9,218 nucleotides of DNA from CAZHAC01 sp964383855. Its GTDB lineage: Bacteria > Chloroflexota > Dormibacteria > Dormibacterales > Dormibacteraceae. Of this stretch, positions 1 to 7,749 are shown one piece after another (position 1 is the first letter of the stretch; every line of letters begins with the position of its first letter). The position numbers and the translations under genes were made by a program. Location: NCBI GenBank assembly GCA_964383855.1, contig CAYLIP010000078.1:1-9218 (forward strand). Reading direction: 5' to 3'. The notes under the pieces were generated by a model. That model searched no databases, had not been told where the DNA came from, and worked only from the letters and a program-made list of their open reading frames with translations.

Positions 1-445
1 GGACCGAGCCGACGTCGGCCGTGGCCGAGAACTGGCCCTTGGTCAGGCCGTAGGTTCCGTTGTCCTCGATGATGTACGTGCAGTTCACATTGCGGCGCAC
101 CATGTGCATGAACTGGCCGAGGCCGATCGACATGCTGTCCCCGTCGCCGCTCACACCGAGCACCAGCAGGTCGCGGTCGGCCACGTTGGCGCCGGTCGCG
201 ATCGCGGGCATCCGGCCGTGGACCCCGTTGAAGCCGTGCGCCGACTCCACGAAATAGGTCGGCGTCTTGGACGAGCAGCCGATTCCGCTCATCTTGGCCA
301 GCCGGTGCGGCTCGACGCCGAGCTCATAGAGGGCCTTGGTCACGTGGTTGGTGATCGAGTTGTGCCCGCAGCCCGCGCACAGCGTCGAGGGCAGGCCCTT
401 GTAGGCGTCGCGGGCAAGGCCGATGCGGTTCAGGGTGGCGCTCAT
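1..445 (-). CDS. korB: 2-oxoacid:ferredoxin oxidoreductase, beta subunit (partial, 3' end outside window)
   Basis: This is the thiamine-diphosphate-binding beta subunit of a 2-oxoacid (probably 2-oxoglutarate) oxidoreductase, which oxidatively decarboxylates the 2-oxoacid to acyl-CoA and reduces ferredoxin. The first 148 residues are visible. They contain the N-terminal CAGCGH motif (Cys23, Cys26) and GIGCSS (Cys57), cysteines that in this family help hold a [4Fe-4S] cluster. The TPP/Mg-binding GDGD lies at residues 100-103, followed by an ...EDNGTYGLTKGQ stretch typical of KorB. The ATG at 445-443 overlaps the korA stop as ATGA, which implies translational coupling; a GGAG lies about 11 nt upstream inside korA. 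The remainder, including the rest of the TPP domain, lies beyond base 1. Substrate preference (2-oxoglutarate against pyruvate or others) cannot be settled from this fragment. Family assignment is secure. Confidence 0.93.
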   Translation of the reverse strand, partial: MSATLNRIGLARDAYKGLPSTLCAGCGHNSITNHVTKALYELGVEPHRLAKMSGIGCSSKTPTYFVESAHGFNGVHGRMPAIATGANVADRDLLVLGVSGDGDSMSIGLGQFMHMVRRNVNCTYIIEDNGTYGLTKGQFSATADVGSV

Positions 446-2244
446 GCGGGGACTGACTCCAGTTCAAGCAGGGGCCGGGCGATGGCCTCGGCCGGGACCG
501 GCCGGCCATCGTAGTGACGGATCGAGCGCAGCTTGCCGACGTGCTCGGGACTGCAATCGAGCCGGATCAGGTCGTAGAGCTGGCCGTCGCGGTTCTGCTC
601 GATCACGTAGACCCGCTCGTGTCCGGCCACGAAGTCGGCGACCGAGCGCGCGAGCGGCAGGGCGCGGACCCGCAGGTAGTCGACGGCCAGCCCCCCCGCA
701 TTCAGCTGATCGAGCGCCTCGCGGATGGCGGCGTCGGTCGACCCGAAGGCGATCAGGCCCACCGGCGAGCCCGGCCCGGTCTCGACAGGCTGGGGCAGGC
801 TCTCGCGGGCGCCCTCGTGCTTGCGGACCAGCCGGTCCATGTTGGCGGCATACGCCTCCGCGCTCTCCGTGTAGCGCGCGTTCTCGTCGTGCCCCGACCC
901 GCGGGTGAAGTAGCCGGCCAGCGGATGGTCGGTGCCGGGCAGCGTCCGGTAGCCGATGCCGTCGCCGTCCACGTCCCGGTAGCGGCCCCAGTTGCCCTGG
1001 AGGCGCTCGATGTCCTCGGCCGCCAGCAGCTTGCCGCGATCGAATGGCTGGTCCGGGTACTCGAAGGCCCGGGTCATCCAGAGGTTCATGCCGAGGTCGA
1101 GGTCGCTGAGGACGAAGGTCGGCGTCTGGAAGCGGTCGGCCACATCGAAGGCGATGCGGCCGAACTCGTAGCACTCCTCCATCGATCCCGGCAGGAGGAC
1201 AAGGTGCCGGGTGTCGCCGTGGGAGAGCGTGTAGGTGAAGCCGAGGTCGGCCTGCGAGGTGCGCGTGGGGAGGCCGGTCGAGGGCCCCACCCGCTGGATG
1301 TCGAAGATCACGACCGGGATCTCGGCGTAGTAGGCGAGGCCGGTGAACTCGGCCATCAGGGAGATCCCGGGGCCCGAGGTGGAGGTCATGGCCCGAGCGC
1401 CGGCCCAGCCGGCGCCGATCGCCATGCCGACCGCCGCCAGCTCGTCCTCGGCCTGGATGACCGAGATCAGCTTGTTGCCGTCGGCGTCGACCCGGAAGCG
1501 ATCCGAGTAGGCGATCAGGTTCTCGCAGAGGCTGGACGAGGGCGTGATCGGGTACCAGGCCGCCACCGTGCAGCCACCCATCAGTGCGCCGATGGCGCAC
1601 GCCTGGTTGCCCTCCATGAGGACCAATCCGTCGGTCCGGCCCCGCATCGGCTCGAGCCGGAAGGGAATCGGGCGGTCGCGGAAGTTCTGGTCCCAGTAGT
1701 CGTGGCCGACCTTGATCGCGGCCAGGTTGACCGGCCACGTCTTGGGCTTGGTCTGGAACGTGCGCCTGACGCCGTGCTCGAGGGCCTCCAGCGGAATGCC
1801 CAGGAGGCCGGCCACCACGCCCACGTAGATCATGTTCGTCAGCTGCTTGCGGAGGGTGTCGCTCTCGATCTGCGATTTGGCCAGCTTGGCGAAGGGCACC
1901 GGGTAGTAGGCCACGTCGTCACGCGCCCCGGCCATCGAGTAGGCCTCCTCGTGGATCACCGCGCCGCCCGCGTGCAGGCTGCTGACATCCTCCGACCAGG
2001 TCGCGGGATTGAGGCAGACGAGAACGTCGGGGTCGCCCTTGCGCGCCTGGTAGCCCTCGGGCGACACGCGCAGCTGGTACCAGGTCGGCAGTCCCTCGAT
2101 GTTGGAGGGAAACACGTTCTTGGGTGCGACCGGGATGCCCATGGAGAAGATCGCGCGCGTGAGCACGAGATTGGCGGACTGGCTCCCAGAGCCGTTGACG
2201 GTCGCCGCCTGGAAGGTTAGGTCGTTGACTTTCTGGTCAGGCAT
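442..2244 (-). CDS. korA: 2-oxoacid:ferredoxin oxidoreductase, fused gamma/alpha subunit
   Basis: A 600-residue subunit in which the gamma domain (about residues 12-180) is fused to the alpha pyrimidine-binding domain (about 205-400) and a C-terminal transketolase-C-like domain (about 495-600). The gamma part starts with NGSGSQSANLVLTRA, typical of the CoA-interacting domain. The alpha part has WYPITPSSSL (230-239), AEDELAAVGMAIGAGWAGAR (265-284), TSTSGPG (287-293) and RVGPSTGLPTRTSQADL (318-334), all hallmarks of KorA. I chose the ATG at 2244-2242 because the gamma domain begins shortly after it; the open frame runs on to 2433, but that extension is Arg-rich, resembles no family and would overlap pntAA. 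Only a weak GAGCAG precedes the ATG. The gene heads a minus-strand unit with korB and diverges from pntAA. No ferredoxin-type delta subunit is visible, as expected for the two-subunit KorAB type. Confidence 0.93.
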   Translation of the reverse strand: MPDQKVNDLTFQAATVNGSGSQSANLVLTRAIFSMGIPVAPKNVFPSNIEGLPTWYQLRVSPEGYQARKGDPDVLVCLNPATWSEDVSSLHAGGAVIHEEAYSMAGARDDVAYYPVPFAKLAKSQIESDTLRKQLTNMIYVGVVAGLLGIPLEALEHGVRRTFQTKPKTWPVNLAAIKVGHDYWDQNFRDRPIPFRLEPMRGRTDGLVLMEGNQACAIGALMGGCTVAAWYPITPSSSLCENLIAYSDRFRVDADGNKLISVIQAEDELAAVGMAIGAGWAGARAMTSTSGPGISLMAEFTGLAYYAEIPVVIFDIQRVGPSTGLPTRTSQADLGFTYTLSHGDTRHLVLLPGSMEECYEFGRIAFDVADRFQTPTFVLSDLDLGMNLWMTRAFEYPDQPFDRGKLLAAEDIERLQGNWGRYRDVDGDGIGYRTLPGTDHPLAGYFTRGSGHDENARYTESAEAYAANMDRLVRKHEGARESLPQPVETGPGSPVGLIAFGSTDAAIREALDQLNAGGLAVDYLRVRALPLARSVADFVAGHERVYVIEQNRDGQLYDLIRLDCSPEHVGKLRSIRHYDGRPVPAEAIARPLLELESVPA

Positions 2245-2276
2245 CTGCTGCTCGCGAGTGCTCGAACGGGCAACCA

Positions 2277-2282
2277 AGTTTA
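2277..2282 (-). promoter_or_regulatory. candidate -10 element for korAB
   Basis: On the minus strand the hexamer TAAACT fits TANNNT and would give a leader of about 25-30 nt before the korA ATG at 2244. I see no convincing -35 at 16-18 bp spacing. It is the best candidate in the 115-bp gap between korA and pntAA, but one short match in GC-rich DNA is weak evidence. Confidence 0.35.
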
Positions 2283-2345
2283 GCTCCGCCGCCGGCCGGC
2301 GAGCCGGGGGCCTCCGGCCCTCCGAGTCGATGCCCACGCTTCGAT

Positions 2346-2351
2346 TAACCT
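2346..2351 (+). promoter_or_regulatory. candidate -10 element for a leaderless pntAA transcript
   Basis: TAACCT (TANNNT) lies exactly 8 nt before the GTG at 2360, so transcription would begin at or within two bases of the start codon. There is no Shine-Dalgarno sequence before that GTG, consistent with a leaderless mRNA. No good -35 is visible. The same 8-nt spacing occurs before marR (7265-7270), which strengthens the reading. Confidence 0.45.
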
Positions 2352-2359
2352 CGTTCCTC

Positions 2360-3535
2360 GTGAAAGTCCTCGTCCCTAAGGAGAGCGCGCCCGGTGAACG
2401 CCGGGTGGCGGCCACGCCGGAGACGGCCAGCAAGCTGAGGGATGCCGGTCTCGAGGTCCAGGTGCAGGCGGGCGCCGGTGCCGCCGCCGGCCATCTCGAT
2501 GCCGCCTACAAGGAGGCCGGGGCGACCGTCGTCGCCGATGCCGGCGAGGCGGCGGCCGGCGCCGACATCGTGCTCCGCGTGCAGCCTCCCGAGGACGGCG
2601 AAATCTCGAGGCTGAAGCAGGGCGCGGTGCTGATCAGCTACCTGCAGCCCGCCACCTACGCCGGCACGGTGCGCAAGCTTGCCGCGCAGGGCGTGACCGC
2701 GTTTGCGGTCGAGATGATTCCCCGCATCTCTCGGGCCCAGAGCATGGATGCGCTCTCCTCCCAGGCCTCGATCGCCGGCTACAAGGCGGTGCTGATGGCG
2801 GCCGTCCGCCTGGGCAAGTACTTCCCGATGCTGATGAGCGCGGCGGGCACGATCGCGCCCGCGCGCGTGCTCGTCCTGGGGGCTGGCGTCGCCGGCCTGC
2901 AGGCGATCGCCACCGCCCGCCGGCTGGGCGCCGTGGTCGAGGCGTATGACGTCCGGCCGGCGGTTCGCGACGAGGTGAAGTCGCTGGGCGCGACGTTCCT
3001 CGAGTTCGAGCTGGAGGCCCAGGAGGGCGAGGGCGGCTACGCGCGCGAGCAGTCAGAGGAGTTTCTGCGCAAGCAGCGGGAGCTGCTGACCGAGCGGGTC
3101 GCCGCGGCCGACGTGGTCATCACCACCGCCGCCGTCCCCGGCCGCCGGGCGCCCGTGCTGGTCACGGCCGAGATGATCCGCGGCATGCGGCCGGGTTCGG
3201 TCGTGGTCGACCTGGCCGCCGAGACCGGGGGCAACACGGAGCTGACCAAAGCCGGCGAGGTGGCCGACATCGATGGCGTGTACATCGACGGCACCACCAA
3301 CATCCCGAGCACGGTGGCGGTCCACGCCAGCCAGCTCTACGCGCGCAACCTCCTCAACCTGCTCCAGCCGATGCTCAAGGACGGCAAGCTCGACTTGAAC
3401 CTCGAGGACGACGTCGTCAAGGGCGCGCTGATCACGCATGGCGGCGAGGTCGTCAACGAGAGCGCCAGAAAGATGATGGAGCCGGCAGCGCCCGCAGCTG
3501 AGCCGGCGGCCAAAAGGAGAACACCCAAGAGGTGA
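2360..3535 (+). CDS. pntAA: NAD(P) transhydrogenase, alpha-1 subunit (NAD(H)-binding domain I)
   Basis: Soluble NAD(H)-binding subunit of the membrane proton-translocating transhydrogenase, which passes hydride between NAD(H) and NADP(H). The 391-residue product begins VKVLVPKE, the normal domain I start, and carries RVAATPE (15-21), the RAQSMD loop (125-130) and the Rossmann motif LGAGVAG (173-179), followed by EAYDVRP (194-200). The C-terminus is an Ala/Pro/Lys-rich tail, likely the flexible linker of split alpha subunits. I prefer the GTG at 2360 because it gives the canonical N-terminus and has a -10 element 8 nt upstream. An in-frame ATG at 2330 would add 10 residues (MPTLRLTSFL), and longer open frame exists upstream, but neither is family-like. 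It is the first gene of pntAA-pntAB-pntB and its stop overlaps the pntAB start. Confidence 0.94.
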   Translation: MKVLVPKESAPGERRVAATPETASKLRDAGLEVQVQAGAGAAAGHLDAAYKEAGATVVADAGEAAAGADIVLRVQPPEDGEISRLKQGAVLISYLQPATYAGTVRKLAAQGVTAFAVEMIPRISRAQSMDALSSQASIAGYKAVLMAAVRLGKYFPMLMSAAGTIAPARVLVLGAGVAGLQAIATARRLGAVVEAYDVRPAVRDEVKSLGATFLEFELEAQEGEGGYAREQSEEFLRKQRELLTERVAAADVVITTAAVPGRRAPVLVTAEMIRGMRPGSVVVDLAAETGGNTELTKAGEVADIDGVYIDGTTNIPSTVAVHASQLYARNLLNLLQPMLKDGKLDLNLEDDVVKGALITHGGEVVNESARKMMEPAAPAAEPAAKRRTPKR

Positions 3536-3846
3536 GCAACGCCGAGCTCTTGATCCTGGTCACCTACTTCGTGCTGGCGATCTTCGTCGGCATCGAGGTC
3601 ATCTCCAAGGTGCCGACCATCCTGCACACGCCCCTGATGTCGGGCACCAACGCCATCCACGGGATCATCCTGGTCGGCGCCATCATCGTCGCCGCACCCG
3701 CGCACGACGTCCTGGGCTACGTGCTCGGCTTCGTGGCCGTGGTTCTGGCGGCGACCAACGTGGTCGGCGGCTTCGTGGTGACCGACCGGATGCTCGAGAT
3801 GTTCAAGGGCAGGCAGCGACCGGCCCCGGTCGAGGAGCCGAAGTAG
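3532..3846 (+). CDS. pntAB: NAD(P) transhydrogenase, alpha-2 subunit (membrane domain)
   Basis: Small 104-residue membrane subunit that supplies the alpha half of the proton channel. Three hydrophobic helices are visible at about residues 5-25, 40-56 and 60-83. The loop before the second contains SGTNAIHGI, the conserved signature of PntAB/PntA-2. The C-terminus is short and charged. The GTG start overlaps the pntAA stop as GTGA, and an AAGGAG lies at 3514-3519, about 12 nt upstream, so coupling with pntAA is likely. Length and topology are normal for the three-gene form of the enzyme, in contrast to the fused PntA of Escherichia coli. Confidence 0.93.
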   Translation: MSNAELLILVTYFVLAIFVGIEVISKVPTILHTPLMSGTNAIHGIILVGAIIVAAPAHDVLGYVLGFVAVVLAATNVVGGFVVTDRMLEMFKGRQRPAPVEEPK

Positions 3847-3850
3847 CGCC

Positions 3851-5254
<1,404 letters not shown>

Positions 5255-5299
5255 CCGGCGCGAACCTCGGCGCCCCCGCACGAGCGCCCGGGGACGCGC

Positions 5300-5305
5300 T
5301 AACAT
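5300..5305 (+). promoter_or_regulatory. candidate -10 element for the nucleobase permease
   Basis: TAACAT matches TANNNT inside the 109-bp gap between pntB and the permease. It would give a leader of roughly 50 nt that includes the GC hairpin at 5319-5337. No -35 match is evident, and read-through from pntB is also possible. Confidence 0.35.
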
Positions 5306-5318
5306 CCCGCCGACGGAG

Positions 5319-5337
5319 GGCGCCGGCGGCCGGCGCC
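5319..5337 (+). repeat. perfect GC-only inverted repeat in the permease leader
   Basis: GGCGCCGG at 5319-5326 and CCGGCGCC at 5330-5337 form a perfect 8-bp stem around a CGG loop. No T-tract follows, so it is not a canonical intrinsic terminator. It could act as a Rho-linked end of the pnt operon, stabilise the 5' end of the permease mRNA, or be incidental in GC-rich DNA. It lies 14 nt before the Shine-Dalgarno at 5351-5355 and leaves that site free. Confidence 0.5.
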
Positions 5338-5363
5338 GATGCGGACTGACGGAGGTGCTGCCC

Positions 5364-6695
5364 ATGGCCCTGGCGACCGCGCGTTCGCAGGAGCGCGATC
5401 TCGTGTTTCCAGAGGATCGGCTGCCCTGGCCCCAGACCATCATCCTGGGGCTGCAGCACGTGATGGCGATGTTCGGGGCCACCGTGGTGGTGCCGCTGAT
5501 CCTCGGTTTCAACCCCAACACGGTCATCTTCTTCAGCGGCATCGGGACGCTGATCTTTCTCTTCGTCACCGGGCGCAAGGTGCCGAGCTACCTCGGCTCT
5601 TCGTTCGCCTTCATCGGCGCCGTGCTCGCCATCCAGGGCGGCCCCGGCAAGCACCAGGCGCTCGCCTTCGCCGGCATCGTGGTCGCGGGCGTCATCTACT
5701 TCCTGGTCGGCCTCGTCATTCATTTCGTGGGCGTCAATCCCATCCGCTTCCTGATGCCGCCCGTGGTCACCGGGACGGTGGTCGCGGTGATCGGCCTCGC
5801 CCTGGCCTCGGCCGCCACCGCCAACTACCAGGCGGACTGGATCACGGCGACGGTAACCCTCCTGGTCGCCGTCCTGGCCAGCGTCTACCTGCGCGGCTTC
5901 CCACGCCTGCTGCCGGTGCTGATCGCGATCGTCGTCGGCTACATCGTGTCGGCTGTCGACCCCAGCTGTTCGGGCGCCAAGGCCGGCTGTCACGTCGACT
6001 TCGCCGGCATCGGAAGCGCGGCCTGGCTGGGCGTGCCCGCCTTCAGCTCACCCGACTTCAGCCAGTTCGGGAAGGAGGTCAGCCTCTTCTGGTTCATCCC
6101 GATCATCCTGGTCGCCGAGAACGCCGGCCACGTCTACGCGATCAGCGGGATCATGAAGCGCGACCTCTCGGGGATGCTCGGCCGCACCTTCATGGGTGAC
6201 GGCATCGCGACCACTGTGGCCGGCCTCCTGGGCGGAGCGGGCGAGACGACCTACGCCGAGAACATCGGCGTCATGGGCATCACGCGCGTCTTCTCCATCT
6301 ACGTGTTCTTCGCCGCCGCCATCGTCGCCATCCTGCTCGGGTTCATCCCCAAGTTCGGCGCCCTGGTGAGGAGCATCCCGGTCAGCGTCCAGGGCGGCAT
6401 CGACCTGTACCTCTTCGGCCTGATCGCGGTGATCGGCGCCAAGATCTGGGTCGACGGCCGGGTCGACTTCTCCAAGCGCGCCAACCTGGCGGTGGCCGCG
6501 ATTCCCTTCATCATCGCGGCCGGCATCCCGGCCACGGCGGCGATCACGATCGGCCCCATCACGATCAACAACCTGGGCCTCGGCGCCCTGGCGGCGATCG
6601 TGCTCTATCAGATCGTGAGGCCCGGCCACGTCGCCGAGCACGGGGATGACACCGGCATCGCGACCCCGGTCGCCGAGGAGCGGGCCTCGACTTGA
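5364..6695 (+). CDS. NCS2-family nucleobase permease (uracil/xanthine type, RutG/UraA-like)
   Basis: A 443-residue inner-membrane transporter of the nucleobase-cation symporter-2 (SLC23) family with about 14 hydrophobic segments. The entry region ILGLQHVMAMFGATVVVPLI (27-46) and VPSYLGSSFAFI (73-84) are typical. VAENAGH (250-256) and TTYAENIGVMGITRVF (295-310) place glutamates 252 and 299 where UraA has its two substrate-binding glutamates. The TTYAENIGVM form resembles RutG and uracil carriers more than purine carriers, so uracil is the likelier substrate, but xanthine is not excluded. An outer-loop stretch at 199-213 contains two cysteines (202 and 209). The ATG at 5364 is chosen because GGAGG at 5351-5355 is 8 nt away; an in-frame GTG at 5355 overlaps that site. 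It stands alone, with no pyrimidine-catabolism gene beside it. Confidence 0.93.
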   Translation: MALATARSQERDLVFPEDRLPWPQTIILGLQHVMAMFGATVVVPLILGFNPNTVIFFSGIGTLIFLFVTGRKVPSYLGSSFAFIGAVLAIQGGPGKHQALAFAGIVVAGVIYFLVGLVIHFVGVNPIRFLMPPVVTGTVVAVIGLALASAATANYQADWITATVTLLVAVLASVYLRGFPRLLPVLIAIVVGYIVSAVDPSCSGAKAGCHVDFAGIGSAAWLGVPAFSSPDFSQFGKEVSLFWFIPIILVAENAGHVYAISGIMKRDLSGMLGRTFMGDGIATTVAGLLGGAGETTYAENIGVMGITRVFSIYVFFAAAIVAILLGFIPKFGALVRSIPVSVQGGIDLYLFGLIAVIGAKIWVDGRVDFSKRANLAVAAIPFIIAAGIPATAAITIGPITINNLGLGALAAIVLYQIVRPGHVAEHGDDTGIATPVAEERAST

Positions 6696-6696
6696 T

Positions 6697-6727
6697 GGGC
6701 TCCGCGCTCGGTGGAGGGGCGCAGCCC
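6697..6727. terminator. possible hairpin between convergent permease and DUF4188 genes
   Basis: Immediately after the permease stop, GGGCT (6697-6701) and GCGC (6704-6707) can pair with GCGC (6719-6722) and AGCCC (6723-6727), giving nine pairs with a 2-nt bulge and an 11-nt loop. The location between convergent genes suits a bidirectional terminator, but there is no T-tract on either strand, so the call is tentative. Confidence 0.3.
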
Positions 6728-6739
6728 GGCGCCGCCGAC

Positions 6740-7258
6740 CTAGAGGTCGCCGTACAGCTGTGATTCGGTGACGGGCGCCCCGGGGGCGGCCTCGCCGGTC
6801 ACCCGGAGACGGCGGCGCGCGCTGAACGCGGCGCCCTTGGCGGGAGCGGCGGGCGCGAACTTGAGCATGCCGGTCGGCGCGTCCTCCATGTCGAGGTATA
6901 CGGCCTCGAACTCGCCCCGGCGGGTGTAGGTCTCATGCCAGAACCCGGTGGCGGCGGTGTCGCGGACGAACCGCTGCCACCAAAGCCGGTGCGGCTCCGA
7001 ACGCGTCCAGCGCTCAAGCGACTCCCAATCGCGCCAGTACTCGCGCATGCCGATGTGCAGGGGGCGCAGCGACCAGATCACGGATTCGTGAAGCAGCAGG
7101 CCTTCGGGCTGCGCGGCCACCGCGTCCTGGATGGGGCGGCCGTACCCGAGCAGGGTGCGCAACCCGCGCCAGCCGCGAACTCGCATTCCCAGGTACACCA
7201 CGACCAGGTCCGGATATGTCTCGAGATCGACTGTCTGCCGGCTGACCTTCGGTGCCAT
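6740..7258 (-). CDS. DUF4188 (monooxygenase af470-like) family protein
   Basis: A 172-residue soluble protein that I assign to DUF4188, a ferredoxin-like alpha/beta-barrel family related to small antibiotic-biosynthesis monooxygenase folds, with no settled reaction. Visible family features are VVVYLGMRV (19-27), EYWRDWESLERWTRS (73-87), FWHETY (106-111) and EFEAVYLDM (116-124). The HETY histidine and glutamate and the tryptophans are the obvious conserved polar or aromatic residues. The last 30 residues, rich in Arg and Ala, look poorly conserved. No signal peptide or membrane helix is seen. The ATG at 7258 has a TACTAT box 7 nt upstream and no Shine-Dalgarno, so the mRNA may be leaderless. 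It is divergent from a MarR-type regulator with only 20 bp between start codons, and that regulator probably controls it. Catalytic role and substrate are unknown. Confidence 0.8.
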   Translation of the reverse strand: MAPKVSRQTVDLETYPDLVVVYLGMRVRGWRGLRTLLGYGRPIQDAVAAQPEGLLLHESVIWSLRPLHIGMREYWRDWESLERWTRSEPHRLWWQRFVRDTAATGFWHETYTRRGEFEAVYLDMEDAPTGMLKFAPAAPAKGAAFSARRRLRVTGEAAPGAPVTESQLYGDL

Positions 7259-7270
7259 GGCGGATATAGT
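7242..7270 (+). promoter_or_regulatory. promoter of the MarR-family gene
   Basis: CTGACC at 7242-7247 matches TTGACA at four of six positions and is 17 bp from TATAGT at 7265-7270. The -10 ends 8 nt before the TTG start at 7279, predicting a leaderless or nearly leaderless transcript. This is the best promoter in the window because both boxes and the spacing agree. Confidence 0.6.
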
Positions 7271-7289
7271 AAACCGAGTTGACTAAATC
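7263..7289. promoter_or_regulatory. candidate MarR-type operator, 12-3-12 inverted repeat
   Basis: Two 12-bp arms (7263-7274 and 7278-7289) around the spacer CGA pair at 10 of 12 positions; the inner core is AGTAAAC-CGA-GTTGACT, with mismatches only at 7271/7281 and 7266/7286. MarR dimers generally bind palindromes of about this size. The element covers both overlapping -10 boxes and the regulator's TTG codon, so binding would be expected to block transcription both ways. It is also AT-richer than the surrounding DNA. The palindrome is seen directly; its binding by the neighbouring protein is inferred. Confidence 0.6.
7266..7271 (-). promoter_or_regulatory. -10 element of the DUF4188 gene, overlapping the opposite -10
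   Basis: Read on the minus strand, TACTAT (TANNNT) occupies 7271-7266 and ends 7 nt before the ATG at 7258. It shares five of its six base pairs with the TATAGT -10 of the divergent regulator, so two polymerases could not occupy both at once. No -35 match is visible at normal spacing. Confidence 0.45.
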
Positions 7290-7725
7290 TCTGGCGATTC
7301 AGATCCAGCGGCTGGCACGGGTCGTCAATGACCGGGTGCTGGCCGCGCTCGAGGAGAGCGGCTACGGAATCCGAAGGCCGTACCTCGAGCTCTTCCAGCA
7401 GCTTCCGGTCGCCGGCTGCACACAGGTCGAGCTGGCCGCTCGGATGGGGATCAGCAAGCAGGCGGTGGGCAAGCTTGTGCACGAGATGGCGGCCATGCGC
7501 CTGGTCGAGGTCTCCGTCCACGCCACCGACCGCCGCGCGCGGTGGGTCCGGCCTTCAAGCGTGGCGGTCGACGGCTATCAGATCTCGCACGACCGGGTCA
7601 GCGCCCTTGAGGAGGAGTGGCGGGCGGCGCTCGGCGCCGCCCGTGCGGCCGACCTGGAACGGCTGCTCGATGAGCTGCTCGGCCTGGTTCGGCCGCCGGC
7701 CGCGATCCAAACCACCGGCTCTTAG
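7279..7725 (+). CDS. MarR-family winged-helix transcriptional regulator
   Basis: A 148-residue DNA-binding protein with the MarR layout: N-terminal dimerisation helix (about 4-26), helix-turn-helix with CTQVELAARMGISKQAVGKL (47-66) as the DNA-reading part, a wing with DRRARWVR (84-91), and a C-terminal dimerisation helix (about 105-138). The DRR wing motif is characteristic of the family. I chose the TTG at 7279 because it includes the whole first helix and lies 8 nt after a good -10; an ATG at 7257 is in another frame and stops after nine codons. No Shine-Dalgarno is present. A leaderless TTG start is unusual and could keep expression low. The protein probably represses itself and the divergent DUF4188 gene through the palindrome at 7263-7289. 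The ligand is unknown; its one cysteine (residue 47) sits at the start of the HTH. Confidence 0.85.
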   Translation: MTKSLAIQIQRLARVVNDRVLAALEESGYGIRRPYLELFQQLPVAGCTQVELAARMGISKQAVGKLVHEMAAMRLVEVSVHATDRRARWVRPSSVAVDGYQISHDRVSALEEEWRAALGAARAADLERLLDELLGLVRPPAAIQTTGS

Positions 7726-7740
7726 CCGGCCGGTGCCGGC
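7715..7740. terminator. overlapping hairpins between convergent marR-type gene and pheA
   Basis: CCGGCT (7715-7720) pairs perfectly with AGCCGG (7724-7729) across the regulator's stop codon. GCCGGC (7725-7730) also pairs perfectly with GCCGGC (7735-7740) around CGGT. The two stems share an arm, so only one can form at a time. The gap between these convergent genes is only 24 bp, which suits a shared terminator, but no T-tract is present and GC-rich DNA forms such stems readily. Confidence 0.35.
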
Positions 7741-7749
7741 GGGCGGCCC

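Noticed and set aside
514..2220. A 568-codon open frame on the plus strand opposite korA.
   Set aside because: It is exactly antisense to a secure KorA gene, resembles no protein family, and is the expected shadow of high-GC coding DNA with few stops.
2099..2359. An N-terminal extension of PntAA, including the in-frame ATG at 2330.
   Set aside because: The canonical domain I start (VKVLVPKE) coincides with GTG 2360, which has a suitably placed -10; upstream residues are not family-like and most of the frame overlaps korA.
2245..2433. A 63-residue N-terminal extension of KorA.
   Set aside because: The extension is Arg/Pro-rich, shows no domain, and overlaps the start of pntAA; the family N-terminus fits the ATG at 2244.
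7257..7286. A nine-codon ATG open frame before the MarR-type gene, considered as an upstream peptide or alternative start.
   Set aside because: It is out of frame with the regulator, has no ribosome-binding site and starts upstream of the predicted -10, so it would not be on the transcript.
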